A DNA stretch of 64,000 bases from the NCBI GenBank assembly GCA_033795365.1, contig JARYGU010000003.1, positions 248,001 through 312,000 on the forward strand. Reading direction: 5' to 3'. Under the pieces are notes generated by a model. The model was not told where the DNA came from. It saw only the letters and a program-made list of their open reading frames with translations, and made no database searches. Below are positions 8,420 to 17,956 of the stretch, piece by piece. Source of the DNA: JARYGU01 sp033795365 (GTDB taxonomy: Bacteria; Pseudomonadota; Alphaproteobacteria; Rhizobiales; Rhizobiaceae). The translations under genes were made by a program, and so were the position numbers. Within the stretch, counting starts at the first letter, position 1; each line of letters starts with the position of its first letter.

Positions 8420-11086
8420 TCATTCCGCAGCGGCGGCAAGGCAACCGTTTATGATCCTGCCTATTTCCGAACGGCAGGACCCGCAATTGGTGCCGGCCTG
8501 CAGCGTCTTGCCGACGGCTTCGACGCTGCCGCAGCCCTCGCGAATTGCTGTCACGATCTGGTTGAGGCCCACGGAGAAGCAGGAGCACACGGTCGGGCCG
8601 GGGTCCGGCTGGTCGGCGCCGGGCCGCCCGGCAATGACCGCGAAGCGCTTGCGCGGATCGTCGTGCGGCACCGTGAGGAGGGAAACCACCCAGTCGCGCG
8701 AGACGCCGACCGGCTCGCGTGCCGCAAAAAATGCCGCGGCGAGTTGGCTTCCATCGAAGACCGCCAGCCTGCGGGCACCGTTTTCGCGGTCGGCATAGCT
8801 GAGGCTGTCGGCCTCGCCGGCAAGTGCGAATGTCCGGCGGCACCAGTTTTCCCAATCGTCCGGTTCCCTGGCGAAAGCGACCTCGGTGCGCCAGCCCCCT
8901 TCCGTTCGGGCCGTCGCCCAGTAGGAGGCCCCCTGCACTTCCGGCTTTTCCCGCGAAACGGCAAAGACGTAGAAGACGGCCGGATGCGGGCGCACCTCGA
9001 CCGCCACATGCTTCAGCGCGGGCTGGCCGGAATGCGGATCTGTCAGCGGCGGAACCAGGGTGTCGACGCGGGCCCTGGACGCGAACTGGTCGTTCCAGTG
9101 CATCGGCGCGAAGACGGTCCCCTTCGCCACACGCTGGGTCAGCAGCGCGCGAAGGACGACCGTGCCGTGGGGACTTTCGGCCTCGACCAGGGCGGCATCG
9201 GCGATACCGCGCGCGGCGGCATCCGACGGGTGCAGCTCGAGAAAGGGTTCGGCCATATGCGCCGACAGCCGCGCGCTGCGGCCGGTCCGCGTCATCGTGT
9301 GCCACTGGTCGCGGATGCGGCCGGTGTTCAGCGCGAGAGGATAGGTGTCGCTCCTGCGCTCCTGCCGCCGGCTTTGTACCGGGACGAAGCACGCCTTTCG
9401 CGTCGGCGTGAAGAAGCCGCCATGCGCGAAGAAACGGGTTTCGCCTTCGGGCGAACCCTTCGGCTGCGGCCATTGGAACGGCGCCATCGCATCGAAATCC
9501 GCGCTGCCGATCTCCGCGTAGGCGCCGATGTCGAAATCGCGCGTGCCGTCGTTTTCGAAGGCGGAAAGAGCGGCGTGCTCGGCAAAGATCTGCGCCGGCT
9601 GCGTATAGGAAAAGGCAGCCGAAAATCCCATGCGGCATCCGACCTCCGCCATCTGCCACCAGTCCGCCCGCGCCTGCCCCGGCTCGGGAAGGAAGCCGCG
9701 CTGGCGCGAGATCCGCCGTTCGGAATTGGTAACGGTGCCGTTCTTCTCCGCCCATGCGAGCGAAGGAAGAAGGACATCGGCGTGGCGTGTCGTGTCTGTC
9801 CTCACGACATCGGAGACGACGACGAAGGGGCAGGCCTCCAGCGCCTGCTCCACCGCGCCGGCATCCGGCATCGAGACGACCGGGTTTGTCGCCATGATCC
9901 AGAGCGCCTTGATCCGCCCCTCGGCAACGGCCTTGAACATGTCGACGGCCTTCAGCCCCGCTTTCGGCGCGATGGCCGGCGAATTCCAGAAACGCTGCAC
10001 GCGCTCGCGATGCTGCGGGTTTTCGATCGCCATATGGGCTGCCAGCATGTTGGCGAGCCCGCCGACCTCCCGCCCGCCCATGGCATTGGGCTGACCGGTC
10101 AGCGAGAAGGGGCCCATTCCCGGACGGCCTATCCGCCCGGTCGCGAGGTGACAGTTGACGATGGCATTCACTTTGTCCGTGCCGATCGACGACTGGTTGA
10201 CCCCCTGGCTGTAGGCGGTGACCACCCTCTCCGTCCGTTCGAAAAGCGCGAAGAACTGCCTGAGCTCGCTGGCGCCGAGACCGGTTTCGTGGATCAGCTC
10301 CGGAAAGCTCGTCTCGCTTGCCGCCGCAAAAGCTGCCGCGAAACCTTCGGTGTGGGCGGCGACGTAGTTCTCGTCGATCGCCGGGCTCTTGGCGAGGTGG
10401 GCGAGGAGACCGTTGAAGAGCGCCACATCTCCATCCGGCTTGATCGCCAGATGAAGATCGGCGATTTCCGCCGTCATGGTACGCCGGGGATCGACGAGAA
10501 CGACCTTCAGCCCCGGCCGCTTCTGCCTGGCTGCGGCGATGCGCTGGAAAAGCACGGGATGGCACCAGGCGAGATTGGAGCCCGCGAGCACGATCAGATC
10601 GGCTTCTTCGAAATCCTCGTAGGTGCCGGGAACGGTATCCGAACCGAATGCCCGCCGATGCCCCGCGACAGACGACGCCATGCAGAGGCGCGAATTGGTA
10701 TCGATATTGGCGGAGCCGATGAAGCCCTTCATCAGCTTGTTGGCAACGTAATAATCCTCAGTCAGCATCTGGCCGGAAACGTAGAAGGCGACGGAACCGG
10801 GACCGTGTCTCGCGATCGTCTCGGAAAAGCGCTGCGCCACCAGATCGAGCGCTTCGTCCCAGCCCGCCTGCCTGCCGCCGATTTCCGGCGAGAGAACCCG
10901 CCCTTCCAGGCCGATCGTCTCGGCGAGCGCCGATCCCTTGGAGCAGAGGCGGCCGAAATTCGCGGGGTGATCCGGATCGCCCTTGACGGCGAGCGTGCCG
11001 TCTTCCTGCCGCGTCGCGATCACCCCGCAGCCGACGCCGCAGTAGGGACAGGTGGTTTTATGCGAGGTGGCTTCGATATGGCTCAT
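8420..11086 (-). CDS. nasA: Assimilatory nitrate reductase catalytic subunit (molybdopterin, NasA)
   Basis: Protein of 888 aa that reduces nitrate to nitrite in the cytoplasm. The N-terminal [4Fe-4S] ligands are Cys13, Cys16, Cys20 and Cys48 (CPYCGVGC...RLCSKG). Molybdopterin-oxidoreductase and dinucleotide-binding domains follow (LNTGRIRDQWHTMTRTG). A C-terminal BFD-like [2Fe-2S] domain carries Cys834, Cys836, Cys868 and Cys871 (CSCF...TNCGSC), as in the long Klebsiella-type NasA that takes electrons through an extra cluster. No Tat signal is present, as expected for an assimilatory enzyme. It is the last gene of the nitrate cluster, after the nitrite channel gene. Confidence 0.93.
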   Translation of the reverse strand: MSHIEATSHKTTCPYCGVGCGVIATRQEDGTLAVKGDPDHPANFGRLCSKGSALAETIGLEGRVLSPEIGGRQAGWDEALDLVAQRFSETIARHGPGSVAFYVSGQMLTEDYYVANKLMKGFIGSANIDTNSRLCMASSVAGHRRAFGSDTVPGTYEDFEEADLIVLAGSNLAWCHPVLFQRIAAARQKRPGLKVVLVDPRRTMTAEIADLHLAIKPDGDVALFNGLLAHLAKSPAIDENYVAAHTEGFAAAFAAASETSFPELIHETGLGASELRQFFALFERTERVVTAYSQGVNQSSIGTDKVNAIVNCHLATGRIGRPGMGPFSLTGQPNAMGGREVGGLANMLAAHMAIENPQHRERVQRFWNSPAIAPKAGLKAVDMFKAVAEGRIKALWIMATNPVVSMPDAGAVEQALEACPFVVVSDVVRTDTTRHADVLLPSLAWAEKNGTVTNSERRISRQRGFLPEPGQARADWWQMAEVGCRMGFSAAFSYTQPAQIFAEHAALSAFENDGTRDFDIGAYAEIGSADFDAMAPFQWPQPKGSPEGETRFFAHGGFFTPTRKACFVPVQSRRQERRSDTYPLALNTGRIRDQWHTMTRTGRSARLSAHMAEPFLELHPSDAAARGIADAALVEAESPHGTVVLRALLTQRVAKGTVFAPMHWNDQFASRARVDTLVPPLTDPHSGQPALKHVAVEVRPHPAVFYVFAVSREKPEVQGASYWATARTEGGWRTEVAFAREPDDWENWCRRTFALAGEADSLSYADRENGARRLAVFDGSQLAAAFFAAREPVGVSRDWVVSLLTVPHDDPRKRFAVIAGRPGADQPDPGPTVCSCFSVGLNQIVTAIREGCGSVEAVGKTLQAGTNCGSCRSEIGRIINGCLAAAAE

Positions 11087-11186
11087 CGTCCGAACTGCCC
11101 AAGGCCTGTGAAAAGACGCATTTCCGGAGATGCCGGCGGGCCGGCACCTCGGCAGCCCCTCCCGCTCGGGAAGGACCTTCGAAAGC

Positions 11187-12038
11187 CTATTCCGCCGGAA
11201 CGCGTGTCGCGTCGACGAACTCGCGCCTTGAAACGGCGCGCTTCGGCGCGGTGCGGCCGTGGGTCGAATAGAGGGTGAGGCCGACGAAGGTCAGACCGCC
11301 GACGAGATTGCCGATGACGGTCGGGATCTCGTTCCAGATCAGATAGTCCATGATCGAGAAATTGCCGCCGAGCATCAGACCCGAGGGGAACAGGAACATG
11401 TTCACGATCGAGTGCTCGAACCCCATGTAGAAGAACAGCATGATCGGCATCCACATTCCGATGACCTTGCCGGAAACGGAGGTCGACATCATCGCGGCGA
11501 CCACGCCGGTCGAAACCATCCAGTTGCAGAGCACGCCGCGGATGAAGAGGGTCAGCATGCCGGCCGCACCATGAGCCGCATAGCCGACCGTCCTGCCTTC
11601 GCCGATATGGCCGATCCTCTGGCCTACTTCATTGGGCGCTTCCGAAAAGCCGAAAGTGAAGGTGATCGCCATCATCAGCGCGACGACGAGGGCACCGGCG
11701 AAATTGCCCGTGAAGACGAGGGTCCAATTGCGCAATACGCCGGCCGCCGTCACGCCCGCTCGCCTGTCAATCAGGGCAAGCGGCGCAAGCGTGAAGACGC
11801 CGGTGAGAAGATCGAAGCCCATGAGGTAGAGCAGGCAGAAGCCCACCGGAAAGAGGACCGCACCGAGAAGGGGGTTGCCCGTCTGGACGGTGACGGTGAC
11901 GGCAAAGGCGGCGCTGAGCGCCAGGATTGCGCCGGCCATGAAGGCGCGGATCAAGGTATCCCTGGTCGACATGAAGATCTTCGCCTCGCCGGTGTCGATC
12001 ATCTTGCTGACGAATTCGGTAGGCTGAACGTAAGACAT
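11187..12038 (-). CDS. Formate/nitrite transporter family channel
   Basis: Protein of 283 aa with six predicted membrane spans. It carries the FNT-family features LLYLMGFDLLTGVF, NWMVSTGV and GFEHSIVNMFLFP, where the central His lines the pore. Its position between nirD and nasA argues for nitrite (NirC-like) or nitrate/nitrite movement rather than formate. The C-terminal tail (residues about 262-283) is basic and cytoplasmic. It starts 61 bp after nirD and probably shares the nitrate operon transcript. The family is firm; the ion is inferred from the neighbours. Confidence 0.85.
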   Translation of the reverse strand: MSYVQPTEFVSKMIDTGEAKIFMSTRDTLIRAFMAGAILALSAAFAVTVTVQTGNPLLGAVLFPVGFCLLYLMGFDLLTGVFTLAPLALIDRRAGVTAAGVLRNWTLVFTGNFAGALVVALMMAITFTFGFSEAPNEVGQRIGHIGEGRTVGYAAHGAAGMLTLFIRGVLCNWMVSTGVVAAMMSTSVSGKVIGMWMPIMLFFYMGFEHSIVNMFLFPSGLMLGGNFSIMDYLIWNEIPTVIGNLVGGLTFVGLTLYSTHGRTAPKRAVSRREFVDATRVPAE

Positions 12039-12099
12039 TGCCTGCTTCCTGCATTGTTGTCGCGAAATCGTCCTTCCGCGGGATTTCTTCGGTGGACGG

Positions 12100-12429
12100 C
12101 TATTCGGCCGCCATCATGAGGCTTTCCAGTGCGATGAAGAGCTTTTCCTCCTCGATCCGCACGGGGATCGTGCGCACCTCGCCCTCGTCGGCGCCGAGCG
12201 CCTTGCCGCTTTCGAGCGAGATCACCCAGTTGTGCAGCGGGCACGTGACCGCCTTGCCGTGGACGATGCCCTGCGAAAGCGGCCCGCCCTTGTGCGGGCA
12301 GTGATCCTCGATCGCGAAGACCTCGTTTTCCGCGGTGCGGAAGACGGCGATCTTGCCCTGGGGCGTCTTCACGCAGCGTGCGCCGCGCAGCGGAATGTCA
12401 GCGAGTTGGCCGATTGCGAACCAGTTCAT
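12100..12429 (-). CDS. nirD: Nitrite reductase small subunit (NirD)
   Basis: Rieske-like subunit of 109 aa (MNWFAIGQLADIPLRGARCV). It keeps the DHCPHKGGPLSQG and CPLHNW segments, so here the Rieske ligand pattern C-x-H...C-x-x-H appears intact, although many NirD proteins have lost it. It partners NirB in the NADH-dependent reduction of nitrite to ammonium. The ATG lies 11 bp after the nirB stop with a GAAGGAGAAGAC ribosome site inside the nirB end. Confidence 0.9.
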   Translation of the reverse strand: MNWFAIGQLADIPLRGARCVKTPQGKIAVFRTAENEVFAIEDHCPHKGGPLSQGIVHGKAVTCPLHNWVISLESGKALGADEGEVRTIPVRIEEEKLFIALESLMMAAE

Positions 12430-12440
12430 CGTCTTCTCCT

Positions 12441-14891
12441 TCACTCCGCGGCCTCGTTGAAGCCGACCGTGGCCATCGGCCGGAACTCGTGCTTGTCCTT
12501 GCCGGAGACGCGCTCCGACCAGGGATCGACCTGGGCGAATTTCTGGGAAAAGACGAAGCGGTCGTAGAAGGCCTTGCGTTTTTCCGCGTCGTCCATGATC
12601 TGGCGGCGGATCTCTTCGAGGCCGATGCGCTTGGCCCATTTGTAGATGCGCTCCAGATAGCGGGCCTGCTCGCGGTACATCTGCGTCAGCGCCACGATGT
12701 GCTCCAGCGCCTCGTCCTCGGACTTCACGAGGCCGAGCACCTCCGTGCCCTTGATGTCGAGGCCGGCGGCACCGGCAAAATGGATCTCGAAACCGGAATC
12801 CACGCAGATCACGCCGATATCCTTGCAGGTCGCCTCCGCGCAGTTTCGCGGACAGCCGGAGACAGCCATCTTCAGCTTGGCCGGCGTCCAGGAGCCCCAC
12901 ATGAACTTCTCGATGCGGATGCCGAGGCCGGTCGAATCCTGCGTGCCGAAGCGGCACCAGTCGGAACCGACGCAGGTCTTCACGGTGCGCAGGCCCTTGG
13001 CATAAGCCTGGCCGGAGACGAAGCCCGCCTTGCCGAGATCGGCCCAGACGGCCGGCAGATCCTCCTTCTCGATGCCGAGGAGGTCGATGCGCTGGCCGCC
13101 GGTCACTTTGACCATCGGGATTTCGAACTTGTCGACCACGTCAGCGATTGCCCGCAGTTCTTGCGAGGAGGTCACGCCGCCCCACATGCGCGGCACGACC
13201 GAATAGGTGCCATCTTTCTGAATGTTGGCGTGGACACGCTCGTTGATGAAGCGCGACTGATAATCGTCGGCATATTCATCCGGCCAGTCGCAGACAAGGT
13301 AGTAATTGAGCGCCGGGCGGCATTTGGCGCAGCCGCAGGATGTCTTCCATTCCAGCTCCTGCATGACGGCCGGAATGGTCTTCAGGCCTTTAGCCTTGAT
13401 GAGACGGCGCACGTCGTCGTGGCCGAGGTCCGTGCAGTTGCACATCGGCTGGACGGCGGCCGGGTTGTAGGCGTCGCCCAGCGTGGCGCTCATCAGCTGC
13501 TCGACGAGGCCGGTGCAGGAGCCGCAGGAGGCGGATGCCTTGGTGTGGGCGCGCACGTCGTCGAGGCTCGTCAGACCCCTGCCCCTGATCGTTTCGACGA
13601 TCTTGCCTTTGCAGACGCCGTTGCAGCCGCAGATCTCCGCATCATCCGGCAAGGCTGCAACGGCCGCCGTAGGGTCCAGCGGGGACCCTCCCTGATAGGC
13701 CTGGCCGAAGATCAGCGTGTCACGCATCGCCGAGATGTCGGTCTGCTTCTTCTTCAGGTCGTTGAACCAGGCACCGTCGGAGGTCTCGCCGTAGAGCACG
13801 GTTCCGATGATGCGGTTGTCCTTGATGACGAGCCGCTTGTAGACGCCTGCCGTCGCGTCGCGCAGCACGATTTCCTGCCGGTCGTCGCCGTCGGCGAAGT
13901 CGCCGAGCGAATAGAGGTCGATACCCGTGACCTTGAGCTTGGTCGGCGTGTCGGAATGCACGAATGCCGCGGAACGATCGCCGGAAAGATGAGACGCGGC
14001 GACGCGCGCCATTTCGTAAAGCGGCGCGACGAGGCCATAGACCATGCCCCCCACCTCTGCGCATTCCCCGACCGAGAAGATGTCGCCGTCCGAAGTCTGC
14101 ATGCCGGCATCGACGACGATGCCGCGATTGACGGCGAGCCCCGCCTCCTTGGCGAGGCCGACATTCGGCCGGATGCCGACCGCCATCACCACCAGCGTCG
14201 CAGGAATGATGCGGCCGTCGTCGAGTTCGATGCCCTCGACCTTGCCGTCGCCGACGATCTGCTTGGTGTTCGCCTTGCAGATGACCTTGATGCCGCGCTC
14301 CTCGACCGCCTTCTGCAGGAGGTAGCCCGCCGCCGGATCGAGCTGGCGCTCCATCAGCGTCGGCATGACGTGGAGCACGGTCACGTCCATTCCGCGCTGC
14401 GCAAGACCCGCTGCAGCCTCCAGACCGAGAAGCCCGCCGCCGATGACGATCGCCTTCTCGCGCGATTGGGCGGCAAGCAGCATCGCCTGCACGTCGTCGA
14501 GGTCGCGATAGGTGATGACGCCCGGCAGATCCTTGCCCGGCACCGGGATGATGAAGGGGACCGAGCCGGTCGCGATGACGAGCTTGTCGTAGCCCTCCGT
14601 CACGCCGTGATCCGAGGTGACGGTCTTCGCCTGGCGGTCGATCGCGACGATCTTGTGCCCCTTGTAAAGGGTGATGCCGTGGTCGATGTACCAGCCGTCA
14701 CCATGAATGACGATCTGCTCGTAGGTCTTTTCGCCGGAAAGCACCGGCGAGAGCATGATGCGGTCGTAGTTGACGCGCGGCTCGGCGTTGAAGATCGTGA
14801 CTTCGTACTGGCCGGGCGCCTTCTCGAACAGATGTTCGAGCATGCGTCCCGGAGCCATTCCATTTCCGACGATGACGAGTTTTTCTGCCAT
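12441..14891 (-). CDS. nirB: Nitrite reductase [NAD(P)H] large subunit (NirB)
   Basis: Protein of 816 aa. In order: an FAD/NAD-binding reductase (MAEKLVIVGNGMAPGR; the second Rossmann motif is VIGGGLLGLEAA), BFD-like [2Fe-2S] cysteines (CGCNGVCKG and SCGSCTG), a further CGCAKCRP cluster, and the siroheme/[4Fe-4S] domain with CVGSDWCRFG and GCPRNCAEATCKD. It carries out six-electron reduction of nitrite to ammonium with nirD. It sits 5 bp after the transporter ATPase gene, so uptake and reduction are one operon. No siroheme synthase (cysG) gene is in the cluster. Confidence 0.95.
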   Translation of the reverse strand: MAEKLVIVGNGMAPGRMLEHLFEKAPGQYEVTIFNAEPRVNYDRIMLSPVLSGEKTYEQIVIHGDGWYIDHGITLYKGHKIVAIDRQAKTVTSDHGVTEGYDKLVIATGSVPFIIPVPGKDLPGVITYRDLDDVQAMLLAAQSREKAIVIGGGLLGLEAAAGLAQRGMDVTVLHVMPTLMERQLDPAAGYLLQKAVEERGIKVICKANTKQIVGDGKVEGIELDDGRIIPATLVVMAVGIRPNVGLAKEAGLAVNRGIVVDAGMQTSDGDIFSVGECAEVGGMVYGLVAPLYEMARVAASHLSGDRSAAFVHSDTPTKLKVTGIDLYSLGDFADGDDRQEIVLRDATAGVYKRLVIKDNRIIGTVLYGETSDGAWFNDLKKKQTDISAMRDTLIFGQAYQGGSPLDPTAAVAALPDDAEICGCNGVCKGKIVETIRGRGLTSLDDVRAHTKASASCGSCTGLVEQLMSATLGDAYNPAAVQPMCNCTDLGHDDVRRLIKAKGLKTIPAVMQELEWKTSCGCAKCRPALNYYLVCDWPDEYADDYQSRFINERVHANIQKDGTYSVVPRMWGGVTSSQELRAIADVVDKFEIPMVKVTGGQRIDLLGIEKEDLPAVWADLGKAGFVSGQAYAKGLRTVKTCVGSDWCRFGTQDSTGLGIRIEKFMWGSWTPAKLKMAVSGCPRNCAEATCKDIGVICVDSGFEIHFAGAAGLDIKGTEVLGLVKSEDEALEHIVALTQMYREQARYLERIYKWAKRIGLEEIRRQIMDDAEKRKAFYDRFVFSQKFAQVDPWSERVSGKDKHEFRPMATVGFNEAAE

Positions 14892-14896
14892 TTTGT

Positions 14897-15697
14897 TTAC
14901 TCCGCCGCCTCGACAAAGCGATGGCGCTCATAGAGGAATTTCAGCACCGCTTCGCGGCACTTCAGATAGGTCCGGTCCGATGCGAGCTCGATGCGGTTGC
15001 GCGGCCTTGCGAGCGGCACGTCGAGCACTTCGCCGATCTTGGCCGCCGGACCATTGGTCATCATCACGATGCGGTCGGAAAGCAGCACCGCCTCGTCCAC
15101 GTCGTGCGTGATCATGATCATCGTGTTGCCGAGACGGGCGTGGATCTCCATCACCGCATCCTGCAGGTGGGCGCGCGTCAGCGCGTCGAGTGCGCCGAAG
15201 GGTTCGTCGAGCAGCAGGATCTTCGGCTCCATCGCCAGCGCGCGGGCGATGCCGACGCGCTGCTTCATACCGCCGGAGATTTCCGAAGGGCGTTTGTCCC
15301 TGGCATGCGCCATCTGCACGAGATCGAGGTTGCGCATGACCCATTCATGCTTCTCGGCCTTCGTCTTCCTGTTGCCGAAGACCTTGGCAACGGCGAGGTT
15401 GACGTTTTCGTAGACGCTGAGCCAGGGAAGCAGGCTGTGGTTCTGGAAGACCACGGCGCGCTCGGGGCCAGGCTCGTTGACCTCGCGGTTTTCGAGCAGC
15501 ACGGCGCCGCTCGAGACCTTGGCGAGGCCGGCGATGAGGTTCAGCAGCGTCGATTTTCCGCAGCCGGAATGGCCGATGATCGATACGAACTCGCCTTGGG
15601 CAATCGTCAGATTGATGCCCTTCAGCACTTCCGTCCGCTGGCCGTTGCGTTCGAAGGTCTTGTCGATGTGATCGAGCTTGAGATAGGCGGTGGTCAT
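14897..15697 (-). CDS. Nitrate ABC transporter ATP-binding protein (NrtC/NrtD type)
   Basis: ATPase of 266 aa. Walker A is GHSGCGKST, the signature is EISGGMKQR, Walker B is ILLLDEPFGALD, and the H-loop is MITHDVDEA. These fit the nitrate/taurine/bicarbonate class. The start is MTTAYLKLDH, behind GGGAGATGCGAC; the open frame extends further but only into the permease gene. It powers nitrate import with the NrtB permease encoded 13 bp upstream and the NrtA binding protein. It lacks the fused binding domain of cyanobacterial NrtC, so one short ATPase probably forms a homodimer. Confidence 0.9.
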   Translation of the reverse strand: MTTAYLKLDHIDKTFERNGQRTEVLKGINLTIAQGEFVSIIGHSGCGKSTLLNLIAGLAKVSSGAVLLENREVNEPGPERAVVFQNHSLLPWLSVYENVNLAVAKVFGNRKTKAEKHEWVMRNLDLVQMAHARDKRPSEISGGMKQRVGIARALAMEPKILLLDEPFGALDALTRAHLQDAVMEIHARLGNTMIMITHDVDEAVLLSDRIVMMTNGPAAKIGEVLDVPLARPRNRIELASDRTYLKCREAVLKFLYERHRFVEAAE

Positions 15698-15710
15698 TGT
15701 CGCATCTCCC

Positions 15711-16604
15711 TCAGTTCGCGGCCGTGCCGCGGGTAACGAAGGCGCCGACCGCTGCGACCAGCCGGTCGAGCGCGAAACCGGTGATACCGATATAGGCGAG
15801 CGCCACGATGATGTCGGGAAGGCGCGAGGAGTTCCACGCATCCCAGATGAAGAAGCCGATGCCGACCCCGCCGGTGAGCATCTCGGCGGCGACGATCGCC
15901 AGCCATGAGAGGCCGACGCCGATCCTCAGCCCGGTGAAGATGTAGGGGGCGGCAGCGGGGATCATGATGCGGAAGAAGAACTCCACCTGGTTCAGCCGCA
16001 GCACCTTGGCGACGTTGCGATAATCCTGCGGGATGTTGCGCACGCCGACCGCCGTGTTGATGATCACCGGCCAGATCGACGTGATGAAGATCACGAAGAT
16101 CGCCGAGGGGCTGGAGTCCTGGAAGGCCGCGAGCGACAGCGGCAGCCAGGCAAGCGGCGGCACGGTGCGCAGGATCTGGAAGATCGGATCGAGGCCGCGG
16201 GTCGCCCAGACGGACTGGCCGACGACTGCGCCGAGGATCACCCCGACGACGGCGGCAAGGCCGAAGCCGATCGCCACGCGCTGGAGCGAAACCAGCACCC
16301 GCCAGGCAAGGCCGATATCCTGCGAGCCGTAATCGAAGAAGGGATAGGCGATCAGATCATATGCCTCTTCCCAGACCTGCGTCGGCGGCGGCAAGGACGA
16401 GCCCGGATGGGAACAGGCGATCTGCCAGACCGCAAGCAGGATGGCGAATACGACGAGCGGCGGAACGACCGAGCGGGCGACACCCGCAAGCCTTTCCATC
16501 CACCTCGTCCGTGCGGCCGGACGGGTGGCAAGGGCCAGAACCTGACCCTGCCTGGCCGGGGCGGCGGCGGCCGCCTTGTCCGTCTTGAGAGCTGTAACCG
16601 TCAT
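15711..16604 (-). CDS. nrtB: Nitrate ABC transporter permease (NrtB)
   Basis: Protein of 297 aa with about six membrane spans after a basic, alanine-rich cytoplasmic N-terminus. The binding-protein-dependent permease loop appears as RNVAKVLRLNQVEFFFRIMIPAAAP and contacts the ATPase. The segment AWLPLSLAAFQDSSPSAIFVI is typical of the nitrate branch. It is flanked by nrtA upstream (53-bp gap holding a hairpin) and the ATPase gene downstream. Confidence 0.9.
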   Translation of the reverse strand: MTVTALKTDKAAAAAPARQGQVLALATRPAARTRWMERLAGVARSVVPPLVVFAILLAVWQIACSHPGSSLPPPTQVWEEAYDLIAYPFFDYGSQDIGLAWRVLVSLQRVAIGFGLAAVVGVILGAVVGQSVWATRGLDPIFQILRTVPPLAWLPLSLAAFQDSSPSAIFVIFITSIWPVIINTAVGVRNIPQDYRNVAKVLRLNQVEFFFRIMIPAAAPYIFTGLRIGVGLSWLAIVAAEMLTGGVGIGFFIWDAWNSSRLPDIIVALAYIGITGFALDRLVAAVGAFVTRGTAAN

Positions 16605-16628
16605 GTTCTCTTACCTTGTTGGGAGAAA

Positions 16629-16646
16629 GCGCGCATTGCTGCGCGC
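16629..16646 (-). terminator. Intercistronic hairpin between nrtA and nrtB
   Basis: GCGCGC-loop-GCGCGC followed on the minus strand by TTTCTC, 11 bp after the nrtA stop. It is too weak in T residues to be a full terminator and more likely slows polymerase or protects the nrtA message end, raising binding protein over permease. Confidence 0.45.
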
Positions 16647-16657
16647 CGTTGGTCGCG

Positions 16658-17956
16658 TCAGGAGGAAGCCTTGATCTGGAGGCTATCGAGATAGGTGGAC
16701 GGATTTTCCGGATCGAAGACCTTGCCGTCGAAGAAGGTCTCGACGCCGCGGGACGTGGACGCCGGAATGTGGACAGCCGCAACTCCCAGGTCCTTTGCCG
16801 CGTCGCGCCAGAGGTCTTCCCGGTTCACCTGATCGACGAGGGCCTTGATGTCTGTGTCGGGCGCGAACTTGCCCCAGCGCACATTCTCCGCCAGGAACCA
16901 GGCGTCGTGGCTCTTGAAGGGATAGGAAACGCCGCCCGCCCAGAACTTCATCTCGAGGCCCGTGGCGGTTTCGACGCGGCCGTTGCCGTAGTTGATGTCG
17001 CCTTTCAGGCGCCCGATGACGTCCTTCGGCGGCACGTTGAACCACTGGCGCTTGCCGAGGATCGTCGACATCTCCTCCTTGTTCTCCATGGCCTCGCACC
17101 ATTGCTGGGCTTCCATGACGGCCATGAGGATCGCCTTGGCGGCGTTGGGGTTCTTCTCCACCCAGGCGGCGCGCATGCCGAGCGCCTTTTCGGGATGCCC
17201 CTTCCAGAGCTCGCCGGTGGTCGCCGCGGTGAAGCCGATGCCTTGATTGACGAGCTGTTCGTTCCAGGGCTCGCCGACGCAGAAGACGTCCATGTTGCGG
17301 ACCTTCATGTTCGCCACCATCTGCGGCGGCGGAACGACGATGGTGGAGACGTCCTTGTCGGGGTCGATGCCGCCGGCGGCGAGCCAATAGCGGATCCAGA
17401 GGTCATGCGTACCGCCGGGGAAGGTCATAGCCGCCTTCACGTCCGCGCCCTCGGCCTTTTTCTTCTCGAAGGCTGCCTTCAGCTTGGAGGAATCGAGGCC
17501 GACGCCGGTTTCGGCATATTCCTGCGCGACCGATATGCCCTGACAGTCGTAGTTCAGCCGGGCGAGAATGGTCATCGGGACGGGAACGTTGTTCTGCGTG
17601 ACCTTGCCGGAATGCATCAGATAGGGCAGCGGCGAGAGGATATGAGCGCCGTCGATGCCGTTCGCCTCGCCGCCAAGCACGAGATTGTCGCGGGTGGCGC
17701 CCCAGGACGCCTGCTTGGCGACCTCGACGTCGGGCATGCCGTATTTTTCGAACAGACCCTTTTCGCTGGCGACGATCAGGGGAGCGGCATCGGTGAGCGC
17801 GATAAAGCCGAGCTTAGCGCCGGTGACTTCGGGTCCGGCCGACGCAGCGAAGGCGCCCGACGGGAAGGCCGTCTTCACCGCGCCGATAAGAGCCGCGGTG
17901 GCAGTCGTTTTCAGCAGGCTGCGGCGCGTGATGCCGCCGGTCGAAATCTTGATCAT
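16658..17956 (-). CDS. nrtA: Nitrate ABC transporter substrate-binding protein (NrtA)
   Basis: Protein of 432 aa beginning MIKISTGGITRRSLLK, a twin-arginine signal, so it is probably exported folded through Tat. The CmpA/NrtA fold is recognised by GAKLGFIALTDAAPLIVASEKG, the HILSPLPYLM segment, AGGIDPDKD and GEPWNEQL. It binds nitrate in the periplasm for NrtB and the ATPase. The start is chosen for the signal peptide and the AGAGGGAACC ribosome site; the frame is open upstream but through the regulatory leader. It is the first gene of the nrtAB-ATPase-nirBD-channel-nasA transcript. Confidence 0.93.
   Translation of the reverse strand: MIKISTGGITRRSLLKTTATAALIGAVKTAFPSGAFAASAGPEVTGAKLGFIALTDAAPLIVASEKGLFEKYGMPDVEVAKQASWGATRDNLVLGGEANGIDGAHILSPLPYLMHSGKVTQNNVPVPMTILARLNYDCQGISVAQEYAETGVGLDSSKLKAAFEKKKAEGADVKAAMTFPGGTHDLWIRYWLAAGGIDPDKDVSTIVVPPPQMVANMKVRNMDVFCVGEPWNEQLVNQGIGFTAATTGELWKGHPEKALGMRAAWVEKNPNAAKAILMAVMEAQQWCEAMENKEEMSTILGKRQWFNVPPKDVIGRLKGDINYGNGRVETATGLEMKFWAGGVSYPFKSHDAWFLAENVRWGKFAPDTDIKALVDQVNREDLWRDAAKDLGVAAVHIPASTSRGVETFFDGKVFDPENPSTYLDSLQIKASS

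Noticed and set aside
8663..11278. Very long plus-strand open frame (about 870 codons) opposite nasA
   Set aside because: It is the complement of a perfectly recognisable molybdoenzyme; its translation is Arg/His/Pro-rich with no domain. Long antisense frames are a side effect of high GC.
12378..14933. Plus-strand open frame (about 850 codons) opposite nirB
   Set aside because: Antisense shadow of nirB with no motif and no ribosome site; nirB has all its cofactor motifs.
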